From NCBI GenBank assembly GCA_905250125.1, contig CAJNOL010000247.1, positions 15,296 to 79,295 on the forward strand: a stretch of 64,000 nucleotides of DNA. The letters run 5' to 3'. Position 1 is the first letter of the stretch; every line of letters begins with the position of its first letter. The notes below the pieces were generated by a model, which was given only the letters and a program-made list of their open reading frames with translations, searched no databases and was not told the origin of the DNA. Of the stretch, positions 47,327 through 59,159 are shown piece after piece. The stretch is from Rotaria sordida (lineage: Eukaryota; Rotifera; Eurotatoria; Philodinida; Philodinidae). The position numbers were made by a program, and so were the translations under genes.

Positions 47327-50300
47327 ATAAATTTAACTCCTATATATAGACAACTTTATATTGATACGAGACGAACTATATTTTCATCTTTCATATGATA
47401 ACAAACACTAAAACGATTGAATAAAAGACTGATTTTTAATTTAGTTTTGATTATCTCTTCTTTAGTCGCAATTTATAGAACTCTATAATATATATAATTG
47501 TTTTATTTTTATAATAAAAAAAAAAGCTCCATTGAGGCATTCAAATAACTTATCAGTAGAGTTATCAATTCATTATTTTCATATTTCTATCTCCATTACA
47601 ATCCTTTCACTCATATCATACGTATCTATTTGTTTGTAGCATTCGGATACGAAGAAAACAACAAGACATTTTGAAAGCGGAGTGTGCATCGAGCAGCAAG
47701 CATCATCAGACAGGTAACACTAGTGCTGCAAATCTGGACAGCACAAGCCTCTAGATATAGTTACAATGACCAGACAAAAAAAATCAGAATGAAATGAATA
47801 CCTCTTCGTCCAAATGCAACAATATTTACAGCTATTATCAATGAAAGCAATGCATCATCATCTACTAAGGTTGGTTCAAACGTTTTATTGAAAGAGACGG
47901 CTAATGCTCTGGTTAAAATTCACATATATCTAAATTCTGATGATTTAAAAAATATTCCAATAAGACTTTTTGATGAATATCGATTAGAAAATATCCAATT
48001 GATGTGGCTTCTTCAATACAATAGAAAGTCTTTTTCTTAGTGTCAAACATGTGACACGGTATATTGCCACTGACTCACTAAGAACTGATGTGAAAAAGGA
48101 AAAAAAATGCAAATGACGCATCTTTGTACAATCACGAGTAAAAGCAACAAAAAAGGAAAATACTTCAGTAGCCAGTACTTAAACAATATCATTCAAACAT
48201 TAGAAGACTTATTTTACGACGACCACCACGCATTATACCGATGAATACGAACCATTAGATCAATACGCAGCTAAGCTATTTAGGTGAAGAGTAAAGATCT
48301 TAATTGTTACATAGTGAACGCTTAATATAGATTGTACAGGGTATTTTAGACTTTTATGGCCTTTTGCATATTAGCAGAACACTAGTATCGAATTGCAGTT
48401 TTATTTGTATTTTTGAAGCAAACATAAAATCTCTTTTGTCTATATTTGGGAAAAAAATGCTAATCAATCATATCTTTGTCAACAACACAGCTATTCATTT
48501 TCTTTATGGTATGACCACTGCAGAAACCAAAAATTTGATTCGACTATTAAACTAGAATCAATTTGACTCAACGAATTCAGCATTGTAATGTGACTCATGT
48601 TATTCAGGCTCTTGTTGCTGAACATTGTCTATCAACTTTTGTTATAGTATTTGTCATAATTGGTGATAAAATTAACAGCATTGCCGAGCATGAGAGTGTC
48701 ATTGCGAGAACTCTAGTTACATTCACTAATCTGAATCGCTGCCTTTCTTTCTTTTGGAACGATCACTATGATGTTCCACATTTGAATCCAATACACGTAA
48801 AGTGTAGTGGAAGGTTTATCCAATGTTACAGAATGACATAGTTTTGTCTAGTGTCAAAAAACTGAATTATCGGTCGTTTTTTCATGAATGTGCCTGAAGG
48901 TGTGGGTGTGAATGAATGTAGTGCGTGTGGATGGGTATGGCACATATTATGGCTGTCAGTGGATGTGGAGATATCCTTCACCGCACTCACACCCAAATAG
49001 AAAATTTTGCTCGATTTACTCATACAATCTCGCTAACAGTTCAATGAACTGTTGCACGCTTAATAACATGTTCTACTCTTGTTTAAAATTCATAATAGTT
49101 TCATAAAACTGTATACAAGCTCGATGTTTTCTTGGCTCCTTTTTGAATCGGTTGCAAATCGTTTGTCTTTGTTTCTTGTCATATGTCAGATGAAGAATTC
49201 CTTACGTTATGAGATGAAAGAAAACGAATGAAGTATGTGTTCGGTACCCCATTTTCAGTAGAAACAATTGACTCATGGCCTTCGCTCCTGTTCCCGATTT
49301 CATTGGTCGTAAGTGGTGTGACATTATTGGAATAGATGTTTGGCAAATTTGACCCCATGTCTTGGCAATCTATGCTTTTGATTAGTACTCATTTGTCGTC
49401 CTTCACGGTATGAATTGTATTGAGAAGGTTGCTCGATTTTAATGTACTTCTTTGTCTTTCAGATTGCTCCTCGTTATTGTTGCCATTGTTAATTTCGAAA
49501 CATGCATCCTTATCTGTCGTCATTGTTATCGTATGTTGGAAAGAATGAAGTCCAAACAAATTTGTGCATTGCATTTAAGTTAAGATTTTTTCTCACTTAT
49601 CAGCAACATTAGACATCTCTAAGATTCTTCAATGATTCATAATACTTGGTTTTATCATACTGAAATCTATCATACATTTTTGCAAAGTGCAATTGTTATT
49701 AACTGTTGAAGTATATAGCAAGAAACTTCAACTACGTCCATCCAAGTGACAAACAGATCGAATAGATTCAGAGTGTGTGTAAGTTTCTCTTCATCCATAC
49801 CTACAGCCTTAATCGCGTTGAAACGGTGTGAAAAAATAGGCTCACAGACTTTCGGATAGAGTTGATGAAGATGCTTTTAACCCAACTTATGTTCCATTGT
49901 AAATATGTGATATCCTCATGAAAAAATAATCTTTTTAAATATGAAACCGATCATCATAAATTGGATTTTAAAAAAAACTCGCCTCTAGTGTTTATTCTTG
50001 TTGTTTAAAAGGCTTTTACCCTGATCAGATTCACCGACATAGAATAAAAAAAAGAGGTCAAATGCTTTTTTTTATATTCCGAAGAAAAAACAACGAATTC
50101 GTTGAGAAGCATGCTACAGCATGACGTCGACAGACATGAAATCAGATCGAAATTTTAGTAATTTCTTTTATAAGAAGCATCATTGGCGTGCGTTGCTATT
50201 TGCTGATATCATTCAATACTCTCAATAAAATCTTTGAGCATAGGAGTGAGTTGCATTGAATCTTAGAAGTTAGAGAATAGGAGAAAATGATGGTTATTAC

Positions 50301-50655
50301 GTCAAAAGTAATGTAGAATTGCGCATAAAGAAAGAAAAAAGATGATTAATGCACATGACTTCACTTCCTTCTTTTTCTCGAAATTTGACGCCATGACACA
50401 TGTTGTAATTGAGTAATTGTTTTTATTTATGCAGCAATAATTCACAAGGTAATGGAGAATGACGTACAATGTTGACTGTCATCAGTAGCATTTTTACTAC
50501 TTTTGCGAAAAACACAGAGAGTCAACACATAGGTGAACATGCATTGAAAATAAGAAAAAAAACATTTTCTGCTCGTTCTGCTTTAGATTACATATTATTA
50601 AATAGTGTAAGAGAAGCAAAGAGACACAATTTTTATTCACACTAATACATTAACT
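47327..50655. other. Intergenic with a possible gene fragment
   Basis: Downstream of the SLC22 polyadenylation signal. A frame of about 80 codons at roughly 47800-48040 is open without a start codon and could be an exon remnant. A GTG-rich hairpin-like island is at 48895-48995. Other open frames (48563-48841, 49389-49574) have no support. Confidence 0.45.
48895..48995. repeat. GTG-rich island with inverted halves
   Basis: AAGGTGTGGGTGTGAATG at 48897 and GTGCGTGTGGATGGGTATGG at 48921 are mirrored by CCTTCACCGCACTCACACCC at 48974. The word TGTGGG also occurs in other short islands of the window. Confidence 0.5.
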
Positions 50656-52164
50656 ATGGCAAACATGAACATTGATGCGCAAATCAACATCATTTGGGTT
50701 GACTCTGATCCAAATATCTATCACAGTACAGGTTTGCTTCGAGCTCAAAACTGGCATGTAACATGCTTCAATGAGACGGCTGATGCACTGAATGCTCTTC
50801 ACGAACAACGCTTGAAACCAGACAATATTCAGTGCGTGATCACAAGTATGATGGAACGTGATGGACGGCGAGAGCGAGGACTCCTCAATGGACTTGAAAT
50901 GTTAGACGCAATGAAAAGCATCTGGAGACAAACAAATGTGAAGCATTGTCCACTTATGGCTGTTATTAGTTTGACAGCCGATGTAGAAGAATGTAAGAAA
51001 CATGGTGTTGACATTGTCGTCCATGGTAATCACAATGATTTACAACATCAAGTTATTAATCAACTTAATTCACGTCTCAACAGAAGATATGACGAGAGGT
51101 AATAGGAGTTTTCTCAAATTGTCGCGACAAGTTTTTACTACTTATCGAGATTAAATTCAAATCCGTGTAATTAAATTTCAAGAAAAAACGTAGAACTCGT
51201 AGGTGTCAACTTTTGATCCTTGACATTCAAATCACTTTTTGAACAGACTAAAGTTTTTATAGAAATTTCGATTAAGAACTAACTACGATTGGAAGCAGAT
51301 GCTGTGAACATTTCAAAAAGATTCATTATTTTAAGACGCAAATAGGTCTCTGGTAGGAAGAATTTCTCTAATTAGATAATCATCAATGATAAAACATCGG
51401 CAAACACTGATTCATTCTAAAACAACATATTTTTCACAATTTCTCAGTAGCATAATTCCAAAAGTCATATATAAGGTGTGGATCGTGCTCATACGAGTTT
51501 TAAGTAAAATTCTAGATTTCAATGTTTTTTTCGTTGAATTAGGGTCATTCTCATTGGTATTGCTGGTCCATCCGGTTGTGGAAAGACAACTTATTCAAAA
51601 CATCTGGCCAATCATCTTCGTTCTCCTTTTTTGCCGATATCACTGGACCGCTTTTTTACACCACCAATCTATATTGATCATCCTATTCTTGGCAACATTA
51701 AAAGTCTAGAGCAACCAGAATCGATAGATATCAATCGTTTTCTGACTTCACTCCGTGAAATCAAAAGTCAATGGAGAAGCTCTCAGTTCAGCCGATCGAA
51801 CTTTGTTGCGGAGGAAAACAAAACTATTTATATAGTTGTAGAAGGTTTTCTTCTTTTTGCTTTATCAAACGATGTGACGTCGATGTTTGATATTCGAATT
51901 TTTCTCGCTTCGACACAAGATCGCTGTCGCATGCAGCGTTTTCGACGACGGAATAAATTAGGCCCAAACGTATCCGATTCGCAAGTGACAATTTCTAATG
52001 AGTTTTCTCAATGGTATGATAACTTGGTGTGGGCTGAATATTTGAAACGATGCGATTTACAAATGGCAAGCGCAGAAAAAGTGTTTGAACCTGAAGAATA
52101 TCAAAATATGGATTATACAAATCTCGACGCCTACATAAGCAAACGATTGAAAGAAATTGTTTAA
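50656..52164 (+). CDS. Receiver-like domain fused to a nicotinamide riboside kinase-like domain
   Basis: Exons 50656-51098 and 51543-52164 join in frame (AG|G, Arg148) to 354 aa. Residues about 8-130 resemble a response-regulator receiver: INIIWVDSDP (acidic pair after strand 1), an ITSMMERDG stretch where the phospho-acceptor Asp would sit, LNGLEML, then AVISLTAD and HGVDIVVHG. The usual acceptor Asp is replaced (VITSM), so it is probably degenerate. Residues 149-354 are a P-loop kinase: VILIGIAGPSGCGKTT (Walker A, Gly156-Thr163), SLDRFFTPP, VEGFLLF at about 247-253, and an Arg-rich lid RCRMQRFRRR. VEGFLLF and the lid match NMRK1, which phosphorylates nicotinamide riboside to NMN; uridine kinase relatives are the alternative. 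The intron is 444 bp, so a two-gene reading must be excluded, but exon 2 has no ATG before the P-loop. Confidence 0.82.
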
Positions 52165-52846
52165 GATTATACATCACATCTACTCACTTGTTTATTCAGG
52201 ATGTATTATTCGCCGTCAATTGTTCTGATGAGTGATTGAGTCTGTTTTGCATGGAAAGATCTGTAAAATATGGGAATTAAACAATGATCATCTTTTCTTT
52301 TACATCATTTCTTTTCAGAAGAACTCTTGTGCCTTATTCTGCACGGCAATGTTTTAAAAGTTTGCGTCAGAGACAGCACCGAAAATACCCCCACATCGTT
52401 ATTTATAGGAGTAATAGGCTTAGACTTAAGACTTTAATTAAGCCTAAGCCTTGCCAAAATCATGCTTTCGCTGTTCAAAAATGATTTTGAATAGAAAGCG
52501 AAGTCTTAATCGAGATTCTATATTCCATTTCATGCTGGTTACCCGATAGGTAGTCGAATAGTGGAAGCGATTCTAATTCTATAGTGATTACTCATTCATA
52601 TCGACGCTTCAAATCATAGCACACTTGACGTTGACTAAGACTTGAATATAGGATTCAGCATTGAAGTTTAACAATCCAAGTCGAAGATTAAAAGTTAATC
52701 TTACGCCTTTTGATCTAGGATTAACTCTGACATTAGCTTAATTTACTACTTCTAGTTTTTGATACTACTTGCTAATACAACTTTGCATAAAATCAGAACT
52801 GATTTTGTGGGTATGGTGTGCGAGTGAGTAAAGACATGACTCTTAT
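52165..52846. other. Intergenic, nothing supported
   Basis: 3' flank of the kinase fusion gene. AT-rich, no AATAAA was confidently assigned and no repeats were recognised before 52847. Confidence 0.45.
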
Positions 52847-52970
52847 CCAAGGGGGAACAAACTGATTTCGATCGCTGAAATCAGTTTAAAATCACCTGAA
52901 ATCACCTAAAATCATCTGAAATCATCTGAAATCACCTGAAATCATATGAAATCAGTTTGTTTCCTCTTGG
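52847..52970. repeat. 124-bp TIR element containing a 10-bp minisatellite
   Basis: Ends CCAAGGGGGAACAAACTGAT and its complement (ATCAGTTTGTTTCCTCTTGG) form about 22-bp inverted repeats. A perfect 8-bp-arm palindrome CTGATTTC...GAAATCAG follows the left end (52862-52884). The interior, 52888-52957, is six to seven exact-period 10-mers of the type AAATCACCTG or AAATCATCTG. Confidence 0.85.
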
Positions 52971-53277
52971 TTTAAAAGAATCAAATTTTTATAAAATGGT
53001 ATTTATAGGAGCCATAGGACAAGAAAGGTTTAAGTTGTTCAAAAAGTGATCTGAATGTGAAGGATCAAAAGTCGGCATCTACGTGTTCCACATTTTTCCT
53101 TGAAGTCTAACCACACATATTTGAATTTAATCTCGACATGGAGAGAAATTTTGTCGCTACAACTTGAGAAAACTCTTGTCATCTTTCGCCATATTTGTTG
53201 TTGAGATGTGAATTCACCCTTTCTTGTCCTACAGCTCCTATAAATACCATTTTGTAAAAATTTGATTCTTTTAAACT
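52971..53277. mobile_element. 0.3 kb MITE-like element
   Basis: Terminal inverted repeats of about 58 bp: TTTAAAAGAATCAAATTTTT at the left end and AAAAATTTGATTCTTTTAAA at the right end, with AAATGGTATTTATAGGAG mirrored by CTCCTATAAATACCATTT. The 190-bp interior is non-coding. It directly abuts the minisatellite element. Confidence 0.85.
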
Positions 53278-55165
53278 GTGAGACGTTTAGGAACGGGTTT
53301 TATATCAACTTAAAATGTATATATTGTGGAATTCAAATCAACAATCTAAATCTAATCTTTATCATAAAAATAATTTTTGTTTTTTAATGTTCGCTCAATA
53401 CATAACTGTTAAGGGACGCACTATAATTCATAAGAGAAGGGCTTGTGTGTTGGATTTGGCTCAAACTTTTTCTGTATATATTAGGGACCATAACGTTGAT
53501 GTTATTGAGCAAATTCTCCTTCCAAACTGTCAGGCTCAGCCAAAGACAAGAAAGGGTTAAGCACAAATGGAGGACAATGATCGTGAAAAGAGAAGAAGAT
53601 AAAAAAAAATGCTGGTGATGATATGGATATAGATACTGTTTTTCCATCTGCTACACCAAAATGAAGGTGTATTTCATCTATCCACAAAATGAAATGATGG
53701 TTGATCATGATTAACTTTGAAAAGAAAAAATTATTTTATAAATGCAAAAAAAACAATAAGTTTTTTACCAACTACGGTGAAGACATCTATTTTGTAGTGA
53801 CCTTATATCATATCTATCAGGATTTTGATTGTATTTTGATGATAATAATAATAATATGTATATGATAAAGAGTCGGTGCAGACATTAAAATTAAAAGTTC
53901 GTCACTAATTTAAGTAACATTACCATATTTGAGATTCATAAGCTAATCGAGTAAATAATGATTAAAATAATATGGATATCCCAAATAAAAGCATTTAAAG
54001 AAAAAAAAACAATTGCATTGGTTTGTAAAAGAAATCATCTGGTAGTATGAAATTCTTACTTCTTTTTTAATTTCTTCGAGTTTATTCTATTGTTTATTAA
54101 AAATATATTTACAAAAAATTCTAAACCTTTAAATTTCTCATTCAAAAGGCATGATCAACTTCTTTACAATTGATGACTTACGTGATGAATGACAGGATAA
54201 AACTAGCAGACTATTTGTACATTGTTTCAAATCTTCATCTTCTATAATCTTATTATTTACATCTTCATAAAGAGAATTATGTCTATGAATAATGTCAATT
54301 TTTACGATCAATCCACCTTCGGATTTAGGATTGAGTTAAAACAAATAAGATGTTTGCTATTTTTGAATGTTATCTATTGAATTTTAATGTTTAGATGCTA
54401 GAATTAATAAAAGAAAAGATCTGAAATGCTTTTATAGAACAAAGTATTTTTCATAAATATTTATCGAATAGAGATATAAATGGCCATTTGCAATACGAAA
54501 AAGCAAATGAAAAGTAAATGTCGTTCGCTCATACAAATATCTATTCTACTATCTGTTGAATTAATTAGATAAATAGACATAGACACAATATAACTTGCCT
54601 TATGCATCATTGACAACTATCAACAATGGATAATTATTGGAAGTCAATCTCTTAATCAAGCAATGCAAAAAAAATATTCTCTAGAAAGCTATTTTCACAT
54701 TGACTTTGTTGAGGAACAAACAGAAAAAAAAAATTCTTTCTTTGTTTTTTATTCAATACATTCTTCCACTGTTATATTAATGGTTCTTAGTCGTTCTTCT
54801 TCTGCCTAGTTTAGAATCTTCTGTCCTCAAACCTAAGATTTGTGCATTCATCCTTCTCCTAGTTCTTTTGGCACAGGCAAGCATTCTTTTCTTCAGCACT
54901 TACTATTTTGTTTTTGATTACCGTTGTATGTTCTCCATAAACTGGAGAATAAATCAGAATAAAATAGTTAAGACCTCTCCCCTCAAAAATCAATCTTGAA
55001 CTGGGAACGTTCAATTTACATGAAATTTTCAGAAGATATTGAGGCTAGTGTGAAGAAACTATGGTAAAATTTTCAGCCCTATATCATGATGGTTTTGGGA
55101 AATATTCAATAAACAAGAGTCAAAAATAACTCATGTAGCAAACCAAATTTCTTCGTTCAGGCTCA
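53278..55165. other. Intergenic, no gene seen
   Basis: AT-rich DNA. The open frame at 53315-53560 has no domain or signal. Nothing else is recognised. Confidence 0.5.
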
Positions 55166-55422
55166 TTCTATATATTTAATTTTGTTTTTGTTTGAAATAA
55201 CATGTTAGGATGAAATGCAGTACAGAGTCCGGTTTTTTTAAAATTCTTACTTTTTAAGCGGAGGAAAGGCATAACAAGTTTAATGACTCAAAAAACTCTC
55301 GAAAAATGGCGCTCTAATTATATAAGTGTGTATATATATATAATAAAAAACGAAGCTTAATTAAAAAAAAGAGAACTCTGTACTGCACTGCGTCTTAACA
55401 TGCTCTTTCAAACAAAAAAAAG
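55166..55422. repeat. Short inverted-repeat element, family 1 copy B
   Basis: Left arm 55166-55245 (CATTCTATATATTTAATTTT, then TGCAGTACAGAGTCC) is mirrored by 55364-55422 (AACTCTGTACTGCACTGCG, then CTTTCAAACAAAAA). The interior complement shares CTTAAAAAGTAAGA and TTTGAGAGT-type words with the element at 10267-10522. The outer part of the right arm seems lost or diverged. Confidence 0.7.
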
Positions 55423-56168
55423 CTATTGGCTACAATGAAGTTCCTTCGAGAATTCTGGGATGCGCGATCGAAAACTTATAAAGTGAGAAAAAACGAAAAA
55501 GATTTTCGGTTTTTTCCGACACCAGCTTATTTTTCAAGTAGATGGTGATGAAAATCTTCAAAAATTTTTGGAAAAAATGAAGCACCGAATAAAATTTCTT
55601 GTTGTTAATGAGAGATCAGATCACAGTCTATCTTTCTCTGTATTTATTTTAATTTCGATCATTCTGGCGAAAAGTGACTTTTTTGAGGGTGGAGCAGCCT
55701 TGATATATATTATATCCTATGAGCTCCTCGTCGTAAAGCAGAAATCAACTAAGTCATCTTTTTTTTTTCCTCCTTTATCTCACTTACTAGGAGTTAGTTG
55801 TAATTTAATCTTTCATAATTTCTTACTTTTCTATGGTTGAATGACGTTCGTGTGATTTGTAAACAAACATATCAACTGAATTATAATAAAAATTCAATAT
55901 ATATATAACATATTTTGTTTGGATATACTTTATATTGATTGAATGAGAAAAGAAATTATACATTGCTCTTACTATAGGCAACAAGAAATGTATTTTCTTT
56001 TTTTTTTAAAGTATTTGCATCTTATCAGAGAAGAAAGAAAACGATAGAATACGGAACAAGTTACAAAACAAAAATCAAGGTATATTTGAGTTTTATTATA
56101 GGATATTTTAGATTAAATATTTGATTGATTCGAAATAATTTCATTAATAGTATCAATAGTTCAAAGAA
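55423..56168. other. 5' flank of the scramblase gene
   Basis: AT-rich. The open frame at 55568-55840 includes hydrophobic stretches but has no family match, and it is treated as chance. The promoter of the gene at 56169 should lie here. Confidence 0.45.
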
Positions 56169-57399
56169 ATGAATGTAAAAGAATCTGAAGAGAAGATCAA
56201 TCTATCAAATATCGATCAAATAACACCATTATTACCTTCAATATTTAATGCTACAACTGGATTAGATTTCTTAAGAGTGATTGATTCATTGTATGTTAAA
56301 CAACTTCCTTCATTGAATGAAGGTAAATCAGTTCAAACAATTCAGTTAATTTGAAGTTTCTTTTTTTTTTGTCATGTTATTATTCAAGTTGTATTTGGTA
56401 TTGCATCTGAAGCTAAATTTGATATTTTTAATGATAAAAATATACGGATATTACAAGCTTTAGAAAGTAAATAAATAGAATTTTAATATTGATTTTTAAA
56501 ATATCTTTTCGTTTTTTTGCTATTTGAAAAGCTTCAACATTTTGGCAACGTTGCTGTTGTACAACTAGACGACGTTTTAAATTGCGTATTATGGATAATA
56601 ATAATCAAGTTAATAAGAATCATTGAAATAATTTTCATAAGAAAATTTTCTTGGAAATAATTAGGATATTATTCTTATTAAACGTTCATTCAAATGTTGT
56701 TCAGGCTGTTGTTGGTGTGCTTGTTCACAATGTTGTAGTCAAGAAGTGACAGTCGAATCACCGCCTGAAACTTTAATTGGTACTGTATCGCAAGAGTAAG
56801 ACTAGGTTTTTTTTTTTACAAAAATGAGTGAGATTGATTTCATGAAATATGTATTATTTAGAGGAAGTTGTTGTCGATCTATTTTTGCAATCAAAGATGA
56901 CGATGATAATCATATTCTTACTGTACGTGGTCCTCTAGTGCGTTGCGATGGACCACTGAGCTGTTGTTGTGAAACTAAATTTACAGTAAGTAATATTTTC
57001 AAAATTTAAATTCGAATTTTCTTAATTTCTTTTGTTTTCTGATTTAATTTTAATCAACTGTCTTTTTTTTTTATTGAAAGTTAATTGGTACAGATGGAAG
57101 TACAGAAATTGGAGCTATTTATAAAAAATATCGTGGTTTTATTGAAGAAGCAACAACAAGTGCTGATGTATATTTACTTAAATGTAAACTTATTGATAAG
57201 AATTAAAAACATCTTTTTCGAATATTTATCTTTTGTAGTTCCAATGGATCTTGATGTTAAAATGAAGGCAATGTTACTTGCTGCTCTCTTTCTCGTTGTA
57301 AGTTTTTTTTTTATTATTTTAAATGAATATTTTCCGGTTGTTTATCTTAATTTATTGCAGGAGTATATGCTCTATTCAGCTGTTCCAAGTAAAAATTAA
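56169..57399 (+). CDS. Phospholipid scramblase (PLSCR family)
   Basis: Eight exons join in frame to 254 aa: 56169-56322, 56389-56466, 56532-56608, 56665-56795, 56862-56985, 57081-57183, 57239-57297 and 57361-57399. After a short N-terminus come TFWQRCCCTTRRRFKLRIMD, then the cysteine cluster FKCCSGCCWCACSQCCSQEV that is palmitoylated in PLSCR1, then PPETLIGTV, HILTVRGPLVRC, and near the C-terminus FPMDLDVKMKAMLLAALFLV, the family's membrane helix. PLSCRs bind Ca2+ and are linked to lipid scrambling and stress signalling at membranes. In the Ca2+ loop the first Asp of the human DADxF motif is Ser here (SADVY) while the later Asp positions remain. The protein lacks the long Pro-rich N-terminus of PLSCR1. 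AATAAA is at 57538. Confidence 0.92.
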
Positions 57400-59159
57400 T
57401 TCATTAATAATATTTTTACTCATATTTATTTGTTTGATTATTTTGATTTTTTGTCCTCAATTATATTCTTCTTCAGTCACATTATTGTATATCGTTTTAA
57501 TCAATGTCACATAAAACTTACATCTAGCAATAGTTTCAATAAACTTCAATTCATTAAATAGAAAGTTTTAGTTATAGCATTTTAATAATTTATATTGTCT
57601 TTCAGTTTTTGCTATGAATCTATCTGTACTGAACTATTATTATTCATCATCTATGAAATATATACGATTGCAAAAAATATCGTGTTGTGTCGGTATAAGT
57701 TTATATTTTTCTTTTGGCTCTATACTGAGTTGCAAATACAATAAATAGATGTTTTCTATATGATTATCGTTTGATTTTAACTGGTTATTCTAGTCGATGG
57801 CACATTTTGATTTGCCAATTATTATCAAAATTATATGATACTTCAACGTATTCCATAACGAACCATTTTATGAGTCTACGGAGATACTTTTAATGTTTCT
57901 ATGATCTTGACATAGAACAAAGGAATTTACTGTACAATGATATGATCAAACAAGAAGGAGATTCTTTTCAAATTCAAGTTATTGAACCAATAATCAAAGG
58001 AATATTGGTAACTAGGAAAACTTACTAATGTATCTTTTGAAGACGTTTGACTTTGTGCAGGTCAATGAAATATGATAGTCTCTATGTCAGAAATATTTTT
58101 AAACATTAATCGAAATTAAAAACACTGATAAATATTCTAAAATAAAGTCCTTGTCAAGAACTCATAATTATTCAAATGTACCTGAAGATGTTCGTTCAAT
58201 AATCGAATAATCCATGAAGATCTTAATGAATTATGTATGGTTCTTATATCTATATCATGAAAATTTGACAGAAATTGAAATTTGGTTGTCACATCAAACT
58301 CTTAAAGATTGTGGGAAATCAGCATAAATTTTATTCAAAGAATTCATATCAATGATAGATCAATGGTTTTTGATCGTAAGTGAGTGTCGCTTAAAGATAG
58401 TGTTATCCATATTATAGTAAACAATACAGTTTTATATAGTATATTAATTTATCCTTATTTTAAATAAAGAATGTACATACTCCTTTTTTTCAAGTTGATT
58501 AATATCTTATGAGATTTTGAAAAATGATTGAATGTTAGCAAAGTATATCTCATCAACATAAAAGTATTATTACTGATCCGAAATTTCTTTTTGGTTGTGT
58601 TGAAGCTAAAATATTTTTATATATAAATATAATTTTCTACCATTTCTTATTCATTAGTCACTAAAAACTAGAGAAAGTACTACCATGGGAAAGTTTCTTT
58701 CATAAATTTGTTGTCATTAATTATTTTATATTCAATGTCTAATCGATAACATAAAATTAAATATTATTCATGGCTACAAATATGGATTTACAGATATAGG
58801 TGCAAGTCTTCTCTTCACTCATACTCTGTATTACAATAAAGTAGTAAGCTTTGATAAAATGTCTGTATGATCTCGAGATGATAAGCGTTCTTCTTAGGAA
58901 AAATTGTTACGATAAAGAAATCTCAAACAGTCATTCGGTTGAATGAGAGAATCAATAGGATTATGTTTGTGAAAGACAAAATCAACTTTAATTAAGTAAA
59001 AAGTTGTTTTCGTTTCAGTATAAAAGAATTACTTGAAGATACTCAATAATCACATCCTATCCACAACATCAAAATTTTATGTGAAGTCTACTCATCGGAT
59101 AGATAGGAATGTAGATTTCTACTTGATTCCTGATATAAATTTATTGTATGATAGTGTTC
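57400..59159. other. Intergenic, degenerate sequence
   Basis: Downstream of the scramblase polyadenylation signal. Short coding-like pieces are interrupted by stops in every frame around 57940-58400, possibly gene debris. No intact gene is supported. Confidence 0.4.

Noticed and set aside
47800..48040. Frame of about 80 codons that looks coding-like downstream of SLC22
   Set aside because: It has no start codon, no clear acceptor and donor pair and no family match; at best an exon remnant.
50656..51102. Reading the receiver-like exon as a stand-alone 148-aa gene
   Set aside because: Possible, but a good GTAATA donor at 51099, a phase-matched acceptor at 51542 and the absence of an ATG before the P-loop in exon 2 favour one spliced gene.
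53315..53560. ORF of 81 codons downstream of the MITE
   Set aside because: No homology cues or signal peptide; overlapping opposite-strand frames of equal quality.
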